Below the pieces are notes generated by a model, which did no database searches, was not told where the DNA came from, and was given only the letters and a program-made list of their open reading frames with translations. A stretch of DNA of 43,250 nt from Deltaproteobacteria bacterium (GTDB lineage: Bacteria > Desulfobacterota > DSM-4660 > Desulfatiglandales > HGW-15): contig JAGVAP010000126.1 in assembly GCA_020060215.1 (NCBI GenBank), positions 1-43,250 on the forward strand, written 5' to 3'. This document shows, one piece after another, positions 1 to 7,827 of this stretch. Within the stretch, counting starts at the first letter, position 1, and each line of letters begins with the position of its first letter. A program made the position numbers and the translations under genes.

Positions 1-1325
1 TCGCCGGCCCTGGCCGCCTCCACGGCCGCATTCAGCGCCAGCAGGTTCGTCTGGAAGGCGATTTCATCGATCGTCTTGATGATCTTGGAAGTCTCCTCGC
101 TCGCCTTGGTGATCTGATCCATAGAGGCCGTCAGCTTCTCCATGGAACCGTTGGCTACCTTCACCACGCCGTTCGCGTCTTTCATGAGACCGTCGGCCTG
201 GCCGGAGTTCTCGGCATTCTTCCTGGTCATGGAGGCCATCTCCTCGAGCGAGGAAGACGTCTCTTCCAGGGAGGCGGCCTGCTCCGATGCCCCTGCGGAC
301 AGGGACTGGCTTGATTGGGCGATCTGACTCGACCCCAGGGCCACCTGTGATGCCGAGTGCTTCAGGTTTTCGACGATCCTGTAGAGGGGCTTCACGATGG
401 ACTGGACAAGGAGCAGCACGATCACCCCTGCGAAGACGACGACCAGGGCGGTGACGACCACGTTCGCAAATCCAAGGTCTTTGACCGGGGAAAGGATCTC
501 GGCAGTAGAGGCGCCGACGCCTACAATCCAGCCGGTCTCCTTCATGGTTCTGAATGCGGCCATGTTCTCGGATCCTTCGAACATGTAGACGAGGGACCCA
601 TTGCCTTGCCTCAACATCTCCTGTCCGAAATCCAGTTGCTGCAGGTTGATTTGAAGGACCTTGGCCTTGTCGGGGTGGGCTATGACCAGACCGTCCCTCT
701 GGGCAATGTAAGCGTACCCTTTCTCACCTACCTTGATCGGGTCGATGAACTGCCTGCCCATGGCTGCCATGTCCAGCAGTCCCAGCATAACGCCGGCAAC
801 CCCCTCCTTTTCACTGATGGGGGCGGCAATGACAAAGATCGGTTTGCCGGTAACCGGACTCCTGGTGACCTCCGACCTTGAGGTCTTTCCTTGCAGCGCT
901 TCCTGAAAATATTTCTCATCCTGCAGGTTCACCTTGCCTATGATGCTCTCATCGGCGGCCGCCACGATCTCTCCTGTCTTGCCGGCGAGGCCGATGTTCT
1001 CGTAGTGGATGTAGTCCTTCTTCAATTCCGCGAGCTGCTGGGCCGCAGATTTCCGCGCCGCCTGGCCCACGAAGGTATCCTTCAGTGCGGAAGCGAAAAG
1101 GGGCTGCTTGCTCCAGTTGCCCACATCGAGCTTTCGGTCGGCAAGCCACGAAGAGATGTTCACCAGTGAGGAATCGGCGACCTGTGAAATCTGCCCGGAG
1201 ATAGAGGACACCAGGGCGTTCTTCGCCCTGAAGTATGAAATGGAGGCTGAAGTCCCCATACCTGCAATGATCAGGCAGAGGACAGGAACAAGAAATCGGG
1301 TCCTTAGGGTTAGGTTGGAAAACAT
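1..1325 (-). CDS. Methyl-accepting chemotaxis protein with dCACHE sensor, 3' end outside window
   Basis: This is a transmembrane chemoreceptor that would signal through CheW/CheA to the flagellar motor. The reading frame is open from the ATG at 1325 to the window edge (about 441 codons). It begins with a membrane helix (residues ~10-30), then has a periplasmic dCACHE-like domain to ~285, a second membrane helix at ~295-315 and a long coiled-coil signalling region. The last visible part, residues ~420-441, carries the MCP hairpin-tip signature (FQTNLLALNAAVEAARAG). The linker after the second membrane helix is short and I see no full HAMP domain. AAGGAG lies 7 bases before the start. The upstream neighbour on the same strand, 110 bp away, is a periplasmic binding protein, so a shared transcript and possibly a shared ligand are plausible. 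Ligand unknown; the C-terminal adaptation region is not in the window. Confidence 0.93.
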   Translation of the reverse strand, partial: MFSNLTLRTRFLVPVLCLIIAGMGTSASISYFRAKNALVSSISGQISQVADSSLVNISSWLADRKLDVGNWSKQPLFASALKDTFVGQAARKSAAQQLAELKKDYIHYENIGLAGKTGEIVAAADESIIGKVNLQDEKYFQEALQGKTSRSEVTRSPVTGKPIFVIAAPISEKEGVAGVMLGLLDMAAMGRQFIDPIKVGEKGYAYIAQRDGLVIAHPDKAKVLQINLQQLDFGQEMLRQGNGSLVYMFEGSENMAAFRTMKETGWIVGVGASTAEILSPVKDLGFANVVVTALVVVFAGVIVLLLVQSIVKPLYRIVENLKHSASQVALGSSQIAQSSQSLSAGASEQAASLEETSSSLEEMASMTRKNAENSGQADGLMKDANGVVKVANGSMEKLTASMDQITKASEETSKIIKTIDEIAFQTNLLALNAAVEAARAG

Positions 1326-1435
1326 GTCGAGTCTCCTTGTAGGCTTCTGTGACGATCTCCGGACTTAGCGGGAGGGACCGGCTTCCCCTGTTCCCGAAAA
1401 GGGATTCCGGTCCGTCACCCGGTAAGGACAGCCTC

Positions 1436-2401
1436 CTACTCGATGACTTTTGCGGCCGACTGGAGCATGGCAAAGGGCACTTGCGCCCCAATGGTCTTGG
1501 CGAGTTTCGTGTTGATGATCAGCGCCCCTTCCTTGTTCTTGGCCAAAGGAATAGCCCCGGGCGAAGTCCCGTCCAAGATCTTCAAAGCAGTGTTGGCGCT
1601 CCAGGTCCCCTGCTCTTCGGCGAGTTTCGAGAACGCCATGAAAGCCAAGGGGGCCAGGAAGTCGTAACAGGTGCCGGTGGGCACTTTCGTGTTGGTCAAC
1701 ACAAAGTTCTTCAACTCCTCCATCCTGTTGTTGTAGAGTCCCCCGTCGCTTTCGATGATGATGATGTCGCACTTGTCCTGAAGCTCCAGATAACCCTTTT
1801 TCCAATCGTCGAAATCCTTGTTGAGATATTCCGAGAACTGGAGGCCGAGGATCTTGCGGTAGCTGGCGAGCTCTTTCCTGTTCGTCTCATTGTCCAGACC
1901 GATGATCCCGAGCCGGCTCCCTTTGGCATACGGTTTCAGCTGCTCCAGCAGCTCTTTTGCGGGGGAAACCTCCAGCATACCTGTGACGTTCTTGCAGGGG
2001 AAACCATATGCGTTGGCTTCCCAGTTCACGCCGCAGAAGACAAAAGGAAGATTGCCGTCCTTGTAAAAGGGGACAATCACATGCTGGGATGCATTGTCGT
2101 CGGCTGCGATGACCACGTCGGGTTTGAACTGCTCGATGAATGCCTTCGCCTTCAGGCCGGCTTCCTTCTTGAACTCGTCTGAACCGTTTCTCTTGGTATC
2201 CATCCTGAAGACCTTCAGTTCGACGCCGGTGCCCTCAAGCCCCTTTCTCACGCCGTTTTCGATCCCGTCGCTCCACGCATACCCCTGGTGGTAAGAGTCG
2301 ATGTAAAGGACCCTCTTGCCTGCATAGCTCTTCGCGGGAGCAGGGCTGGTGAGCAGGAAAACAAGAAACACTGCAAGGACGACTGCTGCGGCTCTCTTCA
2401 T
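1436..2401 (-). CDS. ABC-type periplasmic substrate-binding protein (COG2984-like)
   Basis: A 321-residue exported binding protein. The N-terminus is a clear Sec signal peptide (two Lys/Arg, about 18 hydrophobic residues, cleavage near APAKS). The mature part opens with KRVLYIDSYHQGYAWSDGI and has the alternating beta/alpha pattern of the ABC sugar/amino-acid-type periplasmic binding fold (COG2984/PF04392-like). The ATG at 2401 was chosen because AAGGAG sits 7-8 bases upstream and the signal peptide starts there; a longer open frame to 2566 has no such support. No permease or ATPase gene is adjacent. Instead the next gene downstream is a chemoreceptor, so it may act as a sensing protein rather than, or as well as, a transport component. 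Ligand unknown. Confidence 0.85.
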   Translation of the reverse strand: MKRAAAVVLAVFLVFLLTSPAPAKSYAGKRVLYIDSYHQGYAWSDGIENGVRKGLEGTGVELKVFRMDTKRNGSDEFKKEAGLKAKAFIEQFKPDVVIAADDNASQHVIVPFYKDGNLPFVFCGVNWEANAYGFPCKNVTGMLEVSPAKELLEQLKPYAKGSRLGIIGLDNETNRKELASYRKILGLQFSEYLNKDFDDWKKGYLELQDKCDIIIIESDGGLYNNRMEELKNFVLTNTKVPTGTCYDFLAPLAFMAFSKLAEEQGTWSANTALKILDGTSPGAIPLAKNKEGALIINTKLAKTIGAQVPFAMLQSAAKVIE

Positions 2402-2571
2402 GTTGATGTACTCCTTTCTGGGTTGGTTTTTTTCAACACTCTCTCTGGGGATTCCCGTATGATAATCAAGAACTGTGCCATTGGGAGAAACCGGAAAAAT
2501 TCGAGATTCTTTTGGAGCAATTATGACAGGTGAAGAAAAGGGCAGGATGCGCTGGGATGCCTGCACAGGGT

Positions 2572-2613
2572 GTCACATGTGACGTAACCGTCAATTTTAC
2601 AGACTGTCACATG
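2572..2613. promoter_or_regulatory. Cluster of nested palindromes, possible operator
   Basis: GTCACATGTGAC at 2572-2583 is a perfect 12-bp palindrome. It runs into TGACG-N4-CGTCA (2580-2593), a perfect inverted repeat, and the half GTCACATG recurs at 2606-2613, 34 bp after its first copy. The cluster lies in the gap between the divergent binding-protein gene (minus) and the ywbE-like gene (plus), where a shared operator would be expected. TGTGA and TCACA are the half-sites used by CRP/FNR-type regulators, but the spacing here is not the canonical one. Regulator unknown. Confidence 0.4.
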
Positions 2614-2794
2614 GAGAGAGGATCGATTTCAAAAGGTCCTCTAAGGGGGGGGATCGGGTGCCTTGAAAAGTTGAATCTGCAGCTGCAGCAGGGGAGATTC
2701 CTCGGTCGAAGGCCTATTCGTAGCTTCGGCTGAGATCGAAACGGCACGTGAGGAGCATGGACAGCAGCTGTGATCCGTGTAACAGGAGAGGAGT

Positions 2795-2998
2795 ATGGAC
2801 GGACGAAGGCGAGCAGACATCCAACCCGGGGCTCGGGTGCAGGTGGTGCAGAAGCAGGATCAGCGTTCCGGGAAGCTGACCGAAGGGGTCGTCGAACGGA
2901 TCCTCACCAACTCGGCCGCGCACCCTCACGGCATCAAGGTGCGGCTGGTGGGCGGAGTCGTGGGGCGCGTCAAGGCGATCATCCCCGAACGCACATAA
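2795..2998 (+). CDS. YwbE family protein (DUF2196)
   Basis: A 67-residue basic protein matching the small YwbE family of unknown function. The whole length fits: an R-x-D-I-x-P-G start, the central K-x-D-Q-R-(S/T)-G-K-L-T block, then HPHGIKVRL and a V-G-R-V-K-x-I-I end. The ATG at 2795 follows AGGAGAGGAG. The gene stands alone, downstream of a palindrome-rich gap. Its TAA stop is followed immediately and in the same frame by the remains of a PIN-domain toxin gene. No biochemical role can be read from the sequence. Confidence 0.85.
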   Translation: MDGRRRADIQPGARVQVVQKQDQRSGKLTEGVVERILTNSAAHPHGIKVRLVGGVVGRVKAIIPERT

Positions 2999-3260
2999 CT
3001 TGTCGACACCAATATCCTGGTCTATGCGCACCGGGAGGATTCGCCCTGGCATGACGCTGCATATCGCTGTCTTGAAAGGCCTTGCCTAAGGGAGGGCCCC
3101 GTGGGCGGTCCCCTGGGCCTGCGTTCATGAGTCCCTGGCCATTGTAACCCACCCCGGAATATACAACCCGCCCACCCTCTGCAACCTGCCCTGGACCTGG
3201 GTCGACGCCTGGCTGGAGTCGCCGAGCCTCACCCTGATTTCAGCCGGTTCGCCGGGTTGA
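2999..3260 (+). pseudogene. Decayed PIN-domain (VapC-type) toxin gene
   Basis: Directly after the ywbE stop, the same frame reads LVDTNILVYAHREDSPWHDA, the N-terminal beta strand and first catalytic Asp of PIN-domain ribonucleases. Near 3078 the homologous reading jumps one frame, meets a TAA at 3087-3089, and continues as RAPWAVPWACVHESLAIVTH and on to WVDAWLESPSLTLISAG, a PIN-like continuation with its conserved Glu. It ends at TGA 3258-3260, about 50 residues short of a full PIN domain. There is no start codon, as the sequence begins at the second or third residue of the usual protein. So it has a lost start, a frameshift, a nonsense codon and a 3' truncation, and no antitoxin gene is visible. 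Confidence 0.8.
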
Positions 3261-3360
3261 ATGCGACGAACCCCCTCCTCGAATCCTAGAAAGGACCGGC
3301 GGGCGTGCCCTCCTTCGCCTCGGCGGCCGATGATCCGCCCCCTTGACGTTCAGTATTTGC

Positions 3361-3389
3361 TTGACCGCCCTATCCACTGAATCTAGAGT
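3361..3389 (+). promoter_or_regulatory. Candidate sigma-70-type promoter
   Basis: TTGACC (3361-3366) and TAGAGT (3384-3389) are separated by 17 bp. The -35 box matches the consensus at 5 of 6 positions and the -10 box at 4 of 6. It is the best candidate upstream of the molybdopterin oxidoreductase gene but would leave a leader of about 310 bases. Confidence 0.3.
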
Positions 3390-3545
3390 AATCCAACCTA
3401 ACCTCGTATCTGCAAAGAAGAAAGGCAATGACCTTTCGGCCAATGCGGAGGCTTGCATGGATTGTGGGGGAATCGTGTTGGTAATGAATCGACCACTGCC
3501 CCTGTAGGCTTTAAGGCTTGCGGCATGCTCGATCGGCTGGAATTG

Positions 3546-3613
3546 ATGGGTTTCGCTCCGTTCCACCCATCCTACGAAGATGGGTTTCGCTCCGCTCCAC
3601 CCATCCTACGAAG
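3546..3613. repeat. Tandem duplication of a 34-bp hairpin unit
   Basis: Two head-to-tail 34-bp copies (3546-3579 and 3580-3613) differ at one base. Each contains ATGGGT and ACCCAT arms around a pyrimidine-rich loop, so each can fold into a hairpin ending in CCTACGAAG. The short, GC-rich, extragenic palindromic design is that of REP-type elements. Confidence 0.8.
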
Positions 3614-3708
3614 TTCATCCGAATTCCAGCTCCAGGTTTAAGTGGCCCTACTCAAAGGCAGTCGGATAGACCCCACTGCAAGACTGCCCCGAGAAAGGGA
3701 GGGGTCTG

Positions 3709-5988
3709 ATGGGCAGGTGGCATAAGACAGGATGCGTTTTGTGTGTGCAGAACTGCGGGCTCGAGGTCCTGGTGGAAAACCATTGCATGGTGAAGGTCAG
3801 GCCGGACAAGGAGAACCCGCGGAGCCAGGGGTACGCTTGTCGAAAGGGGCTGAATGTCATCTATCATCAGTATCCCCGGGAGCGGCTGACGAAGCCCTTG
3901 AAGAGGGTAGGGGAGCGCTTCGAGCCCGTCTCCTGGGACCGGGCCATCGACGAGATCGCGGCAAGAGCGCGCGATCTCCTGAAGCGGCACGGTCCCCGTT
4001 GTCTCGCGTACATGGGGGGAGGGGCGCCGGGCGGGCAATTCGAGGCCACCTTCGGATTGACGATGATCCGGTCCCTCGGCTCCCAGTACTACTATTCATC
4101 GGCCGGACAGGAGTTCAGCGGGATCTTCTGGGTGCTGGGCCGAATGCTCGGTAAGCAGTACAACCTGTTAGCCCCCGATGAACACCGGTCCGAGATGCTC
4201 GTGGCCTGGGGATGGAACGGGATGGAGAGCCATGGGGTGGTGCAGGCCCCGAGGACCCTGAAGTCGTTCAGCGAAGAGCGGGACCGGTTGCTCGTCGTCA
4301 TCGATCCGCGGAGGAGCGAGACCGCGGCCATTGCGGACATCCACCTTCCTGTCCGCCCCGGGACCGACGCGCTCCTGATCAAGGCCATGATCGCTGTCAT
4401 CCTCGAAGAGGGCTGGGAGGCGAAAGCGTATATCCGCAAACACGTGGAGGGCTGGGAGAGGATCAGGGAGTGGTTCAGGGGTTTCGATGTCCGGGCCGCC
4501 CTCGAGGTCTGCATGCTCGACTACTCCCGGGTGCACGAGTTGTGTCGCCTCATGTGCACCAGGAAATGGTCCGTGCACCCGGACCTCGGCATCTACATGG
4601 GACGCCGCAGCACCCTCAACTCCTACCTCATGAACATCCTCTGTGCGGTCTGCGGCACCATCTGCGTGCGCGGGGGGAATGTGGTCCCGGGCATGGTCCT
4701 TCCCATCGGCTTCCATGCGGACGAAAGGAGTCCCAAGACCTGGCGGACCGTCGCGACCGGCCTCCCGCCGGCGGCAGCCGGTTCTTTCCCTCCTGCGGTC
4801 GTGCCGGAAGAGATCCTGAGCGATCACCCCGAGCGGCTGAGGGCCCTCTTTGTCAGCGCGTGCAATCCCCTCCGGTCCTATCCCGATACCTCTGCCTACG
4901 AAAAGGGTTTCGATCGCCTCGATCTGCTGGTGGTCAACGACATCGTCATGAGCGAGACCGCTCGGCGGGCCCACTATGTGTTGCCCTGCCGGACGTTTTA
5001 CGAATCCTGGGACGGCTCGTTTTTTCCTCTCACCTTCCCCAAGGTCTATTTTCAGATGCGGCGCCCCATCGTCTCCCCGCCGGGGGAGTGCCTGGAGGCG
5101 TCCCAGATCTTCACCATGCTCGCGGACAGGATGGGGTTGATCCCCGAAATCCCCGAGCCGCTCCTCAAGGATGCCGAGGGGGACCGGTTGGCCTTCGGGG
5201 CCAGGCTGATGCAGTGGGCCTCGGGAGTCCCCGGAGCGGTTTCGAAGATGCCCTTCGTGCTGGCCAAGACGCTCGGGCGCGTGTGGGACAGCGCGGCCCT
5301 GGCGGCGTTGTGGGGCATGTTGATGACGGCCCCTGAGCCTTTTCGCAGGAACGCGGCGCGGGCGGGGTTCGAGCCGGGCATGGACCAGGGGGACCGCATC
5401 TTCCAGGCCGTTGTGGACACCCCGCAGGGTCTATGGGTAGGTGAAGTGGATCCTGAAGAGAACCTGTCCTCCATAAAGACCCCGTCCGGCAAGATCGAGG
5501 TCCATATCCCCGAGCTGGAGGAGGAGGTGCGGGGACTCCATGCAGGCAGCGAGGCCGAGTCCCTCAGGATGCCGGATGGATTCCCGCTGGTCCTGAATGC
5601 AGGGAGGCACACGAAGTACAACGCCAATACCCTGATGAGGAACCCGGAGTGGAACCAGGGGAAGAGGGCCTGCACCGTCGCGGTCAGTCCGCAAGATGCG
5701 GAAGCCCTCTCACTGCGGGACGGGCAGCGGGTGCGCGTGGTGACGGAGGCCGGAAGCGAGGAGGGTGAGCTGCAGGTGACGGATCAGGTGCGGTCGGGCA
5801 CGGTCCTGATCCCCCATGGGTTCGGCTTGATCGCGCAGGGGGAGGTCTACGGGATCAACGTGAACCGGTTGACCAAGGCGACCCATCGGGATCCGATCGG
5901 GACGCCGCTCCATCGGTTCGTGCCGTGCCGTGTTGAACCGATCGAAAAGGAAACCCCTCCCGCTGGGGGAGGGGAGATGCTTCAATAG
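3709..5988 (+). CDS. Molybdopterin-dependent oxidoreductase, DMSO-reductase superfamily
   Basis: A 759-residue large subunit. Cys9, Cys12, Cys16 and Cys44 form the C-x2-C-x3-C-x27-C site for a [4Fe-4S] cluster. The molybdopterin-binding core follows (VSWDRAIDEIA at ~75, AWGWNGMESHG at ~166, VVIDPRRSETA at ~196), and a C-terminal molydopterin-dinucleotide-binding beta-barrel begins near 620 (LVLNAGRHTKYNANT; RDGQRVRVVTEAG). There is no Tat signal, so it is probably cytoplasmic. Where formate dehydrogenases have Cys or Sec as the Mo ligand, this protein reads YYSSAGQEFSG, so the ligand is not an obvious Cys. The start follows GGGAGGGG. An acyl-CoA synthetase gene begins 51 bp downstream on the same strand. 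The electron-transfer partner and substrate are not evident; no small Fe-S or membrane subunit is adjacent. Confidence 0.9.
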   Translation: MGRWHKTGCVLCVQNCGLEVLVENHCMVKVRPDKENPRSQGYACRKGLNVIYHQYPRERLTKPLKRVGERFEPVSWDRAIDEIAARARDLLKRHGPRCLAYMGGGAPGGQFEATFGLTMIRSLGSQYYYSSAGQEFSGIFWVLGRMLGKQYNLLAPDEHRSEMLVAWGWNGMESHGVVQAPRTLKSFSEERDRLLVVIDPRRSETAAIADIHLPVRPGTDALLIKAMIAVILEEGWEAKAYIRKHVEGWERIREWFRGFDVRAALEVCMLDYSRVHELCRLMCTRKWSVHPDLGIYMGRRSTLNSYLMNILCAVCGTICVRGGNVVPGMVLPIGFHADERSPKTWRTVATGLPPAAAGSFPPAVVPEEILSDHPERLRALFVSACNPLRSYPDTSAYEKGFDRLDLLVVNDIVMSETARRAHYVLPCRTFYESWDGSFFPLTFPKVYFQMRRPIVSPPGECLEASQIFTMLADRMGLIPEIPEPLLKDAEGDRLAFGARLMQWASGVPGAVSKMPFVLAKTLGRVWDSAALAALWGMLMTAPEPFRRNAARAGFEPGMDQGDRIFQAVVDTPQGLWVGEVDPEENLSSIKTPSGKIEVHIPELEEEVRGLHAGSEAESLRMPDGFPLVLNAGRHTKYNANTLMRNPEWNQGKRACTVAVSPQDAEALSLRDGQRVRVVTEAGSEEGELQVTDQVRSGTVLIPHGFGLIAQGEVYGINVNRLTKATHRDPIGTPLHRFVPCRVEPIEKETPPAGGGEMLQ

Positions 5989-5995
5989 CCGATGA

Positions 5996-6039
5996 GCAGT
6001 GACCAATGACCAGTGACCACTGAAAAAGGACGGGTGACC
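5996..6039 (+). repeat. Short TGACCA-type heptamer repeats before the acyl-CoA synthetase
   Basis: The 51-bp gap between the two genes contains repeated GTGACCA/ATGACCA units (four copies between 5999 and 6040). They extend to the ribosome-binding region AAAAAGGACG. They look like a short slipped-strand repeat; no function is evident. Confidence 0.45.
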
Positions 6040-7644
6040 ATGACGAAACCATTCTTGCTGAAAGAGCTTTCCCGCTACCCTGCAGGCACCTATGCGGAGA
6101 TCGTCTACCGCAATGCGCTCTTCTATCCGGAGAAAGAGGCATTCGTATACGGGAACCAGAGGGTCTCGTTCGGAAGATTCAACGAGCGGGTGAACAGCCT
6201 CGTCCACGGCCTCCGCTCCCTCGGTCTCAAGAAGGGGGACGTCATCGGTACGCTCTCCTGGAACTGCCTGGAGTGCATGGATGTGGTCGGCGCCGCCATG
6301 AAGGGGGGATTCATCGTCTGCCCCGTCAATCCCAGACTGCACGGCGAGGAGCTCGAATACCTCATCAACGATTCCGAGGCAAAGGCGCTCTTTGTAGGGC
6401 CTGAACTGGCTGAGGAAGTCCTCAAGGCGAGGCCCCGTCTGAGGAACGTCGCCCATCTGATCGCCGTGGAGAGGCCGCGGGAGGGGATGCCCTTCCATGA
6501 CGAGCTCCTCACCTTTCCCGCGGAGGAACCGGCGGTGGATCTCGTGGAAACCGATCCCTTCATCATCTTCTACACAAGCGGTACCACGGGGGTTCCCCGA
6601 GGCGCGGTCTACAGCCACGGCCGGAAGCTGTCGGAGGCGCAGAACAAGGCGATGCAGGCCGGGTTCAAGCCGCGCGACAGGCACATCGTGGTCCTGCCGC
6701 TTTTTCATATCGGAGGTTGGAGCCAGTGCTGGGCCTTCTTCTGCGTGGGGGCGAGCGTGATCATCATGCCTCAGCGTTCCTTCGACCCGGAGGCCACCCT
6801 GAAGGCCATCCAGGATGAGAAGGTCACGGATATCGACATCGTACCGACGCAGCTGGTCAATATGCTCGCTGTTCCCGGGGTGAAGGGGTATGACCTGAGC
6901 AGCCTTGAACGGATATGGTATGCGGCTTCGCCCATGCCGACCGAGCTGCTGAGGAAGGGTATGGCCATGTTCGGCGAGATCTTTGCACAGGGATACGGGC
7001 AATCGGAATCGGGGCCGGATATCACCATCCTGACCCAGGAAGCGCATCGCGTCATCCGCAGACCCCCGGAGGAGCAGAAGGTGCTCTCCTCGTGCGGCCG
7101 GCCCTGCACCGGGGTCCATGTGAGGATCGTGGACAAAGACGACAAGGACCTCGGACCCGGTGAGATCGGCGAGATCGTGGTGCAGAGCAGACGGATGATG
7201 CTCGGCTACTGGAAGAAGCCGGATGAGACGGCGAAGACGATCGTGGACGGATGGCTTCATACCGGGGACATGGGGTATTACGACGAAAAGGGCTTCCTGT
7301 ATATCGCGGACCGAAAAAAGGACATGATCATCTCGGGCGGAGAAAACGTCTTTCCACGACAGGTGGAGGAGGTATTGTACCGTCATCCCGCCGTGCAGGA
7401 GGCCGCGGTCATCGGGGTGCCGGATGAGAAGTGGGTGGAACGCGTCCACGCCGTCATCACCTTGAAGCCGGGAGCGGAGGCGGGGGCCGCGGAGATCATC
7501 GCGTTCTGCAAGGCCCATCTCGCCGCCTACAAGGCGCCGAAGTCCGTGGAATTTACCGAGTCCCTCCCCAAGAACCCCCAGGGCAAGATCCTCAAGAAGG
7601 AGTTGAGGGAGATCTGGAAAAAAAGGAGTATCGGCCGTTCCTGA
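6040..7644 (+). CDS. Acyl-CoA synthetase (AMP-forming, ANL superfamily)
   Basis: A 534-residue enzyme that would activate a carboxylic acid to its CoA thioester through an acyl-adenylate. It shows the adenylate-forming signature FYTSGTTGVPRGA (~180), the HTGDMGYYDEKGF and DRKKDMIISGGENVFP motifs of the hinge and C-terminal domain (~405-440), and the catalytic Lys in NPQGKILKKEL near the end. Length is normal for long- or medium-chain fatty-acyl-CoA ligases. The ATG at 6040 was preferred over an in-frame GTG at 6013 because AAGGAC lies 9 bases upstream and the conserved part begins just after. It is probably co-transcribed with the preceding molybdopterin oxidoreductase. Chain-length specificity cannot be read. 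Confidence 0.92.
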   Translation: MTKPFLLKELSRYPAGTYAEIVYRNALFYPEKEAFVYGNQRVSFGRFNERVNSLVHGLRSLGLKKGDVIGTLSWNCLECMDVVGAAMKGGFIVCPVNPRLHGEELEYLINDSEAKALFVGPELAEEVLKARPRLRNVAHLIAVERPREGMPFHDELLTFPAEEPAVDLVETDPFIIFYTSGTTGVPRGAVYSHGRKLSEAQNKAMQAGFKPRDRHIVVLPLFHIGGWSQCWAFFCVGASVIIMPQRSFDPEATLKAIQDEKVTDIDIVPTQLVNMLAVPGVKGYDLSSLERIWYAASPMPTELLRKGMAMFGEIFAQGYGQSESGPDITILTQEAHRVIRRPPEEQKVLSSCGRPCTGVHVRIVDKDDKDLGPGEIGEIVVQSRRMMLGYWKKPDETAKTIVDGWLHTGDMGYYDEKGFLYIADRKKDMIISGGENVFPRQVEEVLYRHPAVQEAAVIGVPDEKWVERVHAVITLKPGAEAGAAEIIAFCKAHLAAYKAPKSVEFTESLPKNPQGKILKKELREIWKKRSIGRS

Positions 7645-7775
7645 TTGTCGTGCGACCGAGATCCCCCGCTTATTCCTGCGTCACGAGATGTAAACAAGCG
7701 TTGGACGCACCACGCCGGTGGCCGCCGAACCCTTCACCTCCGGTACTTCCATCTGATGCAGTCGCGCCTTGTATC

Positions 7776-7812
7776 CCTTTGGCGAGTGCCTATTTTTTTA
7801 CCAAAGACTCGC
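7776..7812 (+). other. Leader inverted repeats around a T-tract
   Basis: CCTTTGG (7776-7782) can pair with CCAAAG (7801-7806), and GCGAGT (7782-7787) with ACTCGC (7807-7812), around a loop containing seven consecutive T. The two stems overlap and are mutually exclusive. The structure ends just before the AGGAG of the next gene, where it could terminate readthrough or mask translation. No known leader family is recognised. Confidence 0.3.
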
Positions 7813-7827
7813 GGAGGAGATTTGGTC

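Larger units (their letters stand above)
3261..3708. other. Gene-free stretch with tandem hairpin unit
   Basis: No open frame here has gene-like composition or a recognisable product. It holds a candidate promoter (3361-3389) and a tandem hairpin repeat (3546-3613), which are listed separately. The rest is unassigned and may be the leader of the molybdopterin oxidoreductase gene that starts at 3709. Confidence 0.6.

Noticed and set aside
3240..3566. 108-codon minus-strand open frame
   Set aside because: It overlaps the hairpin repeat and the vapC remnant, its Arg-rich end looks non-coding, and no family is recognisable.
4212..5336. 374-codon plus-strand frame inside the molybdopterin oxidoreductase
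   Set aside because: Shifted-frame shadow; Gly/Arg/His/Pro-rich, and the real frame carries all the family motifs.
5710..7518. 602-codon minus-strand open frame
   Set aside because: It lies wholly antisense to the molybdopterin oxidoreductase end and the acyl-CoA synthetase, both with clear families. Its composition (many Arg, His, Asp, Leu) is typical of antisense frames in GC-rich DNA.
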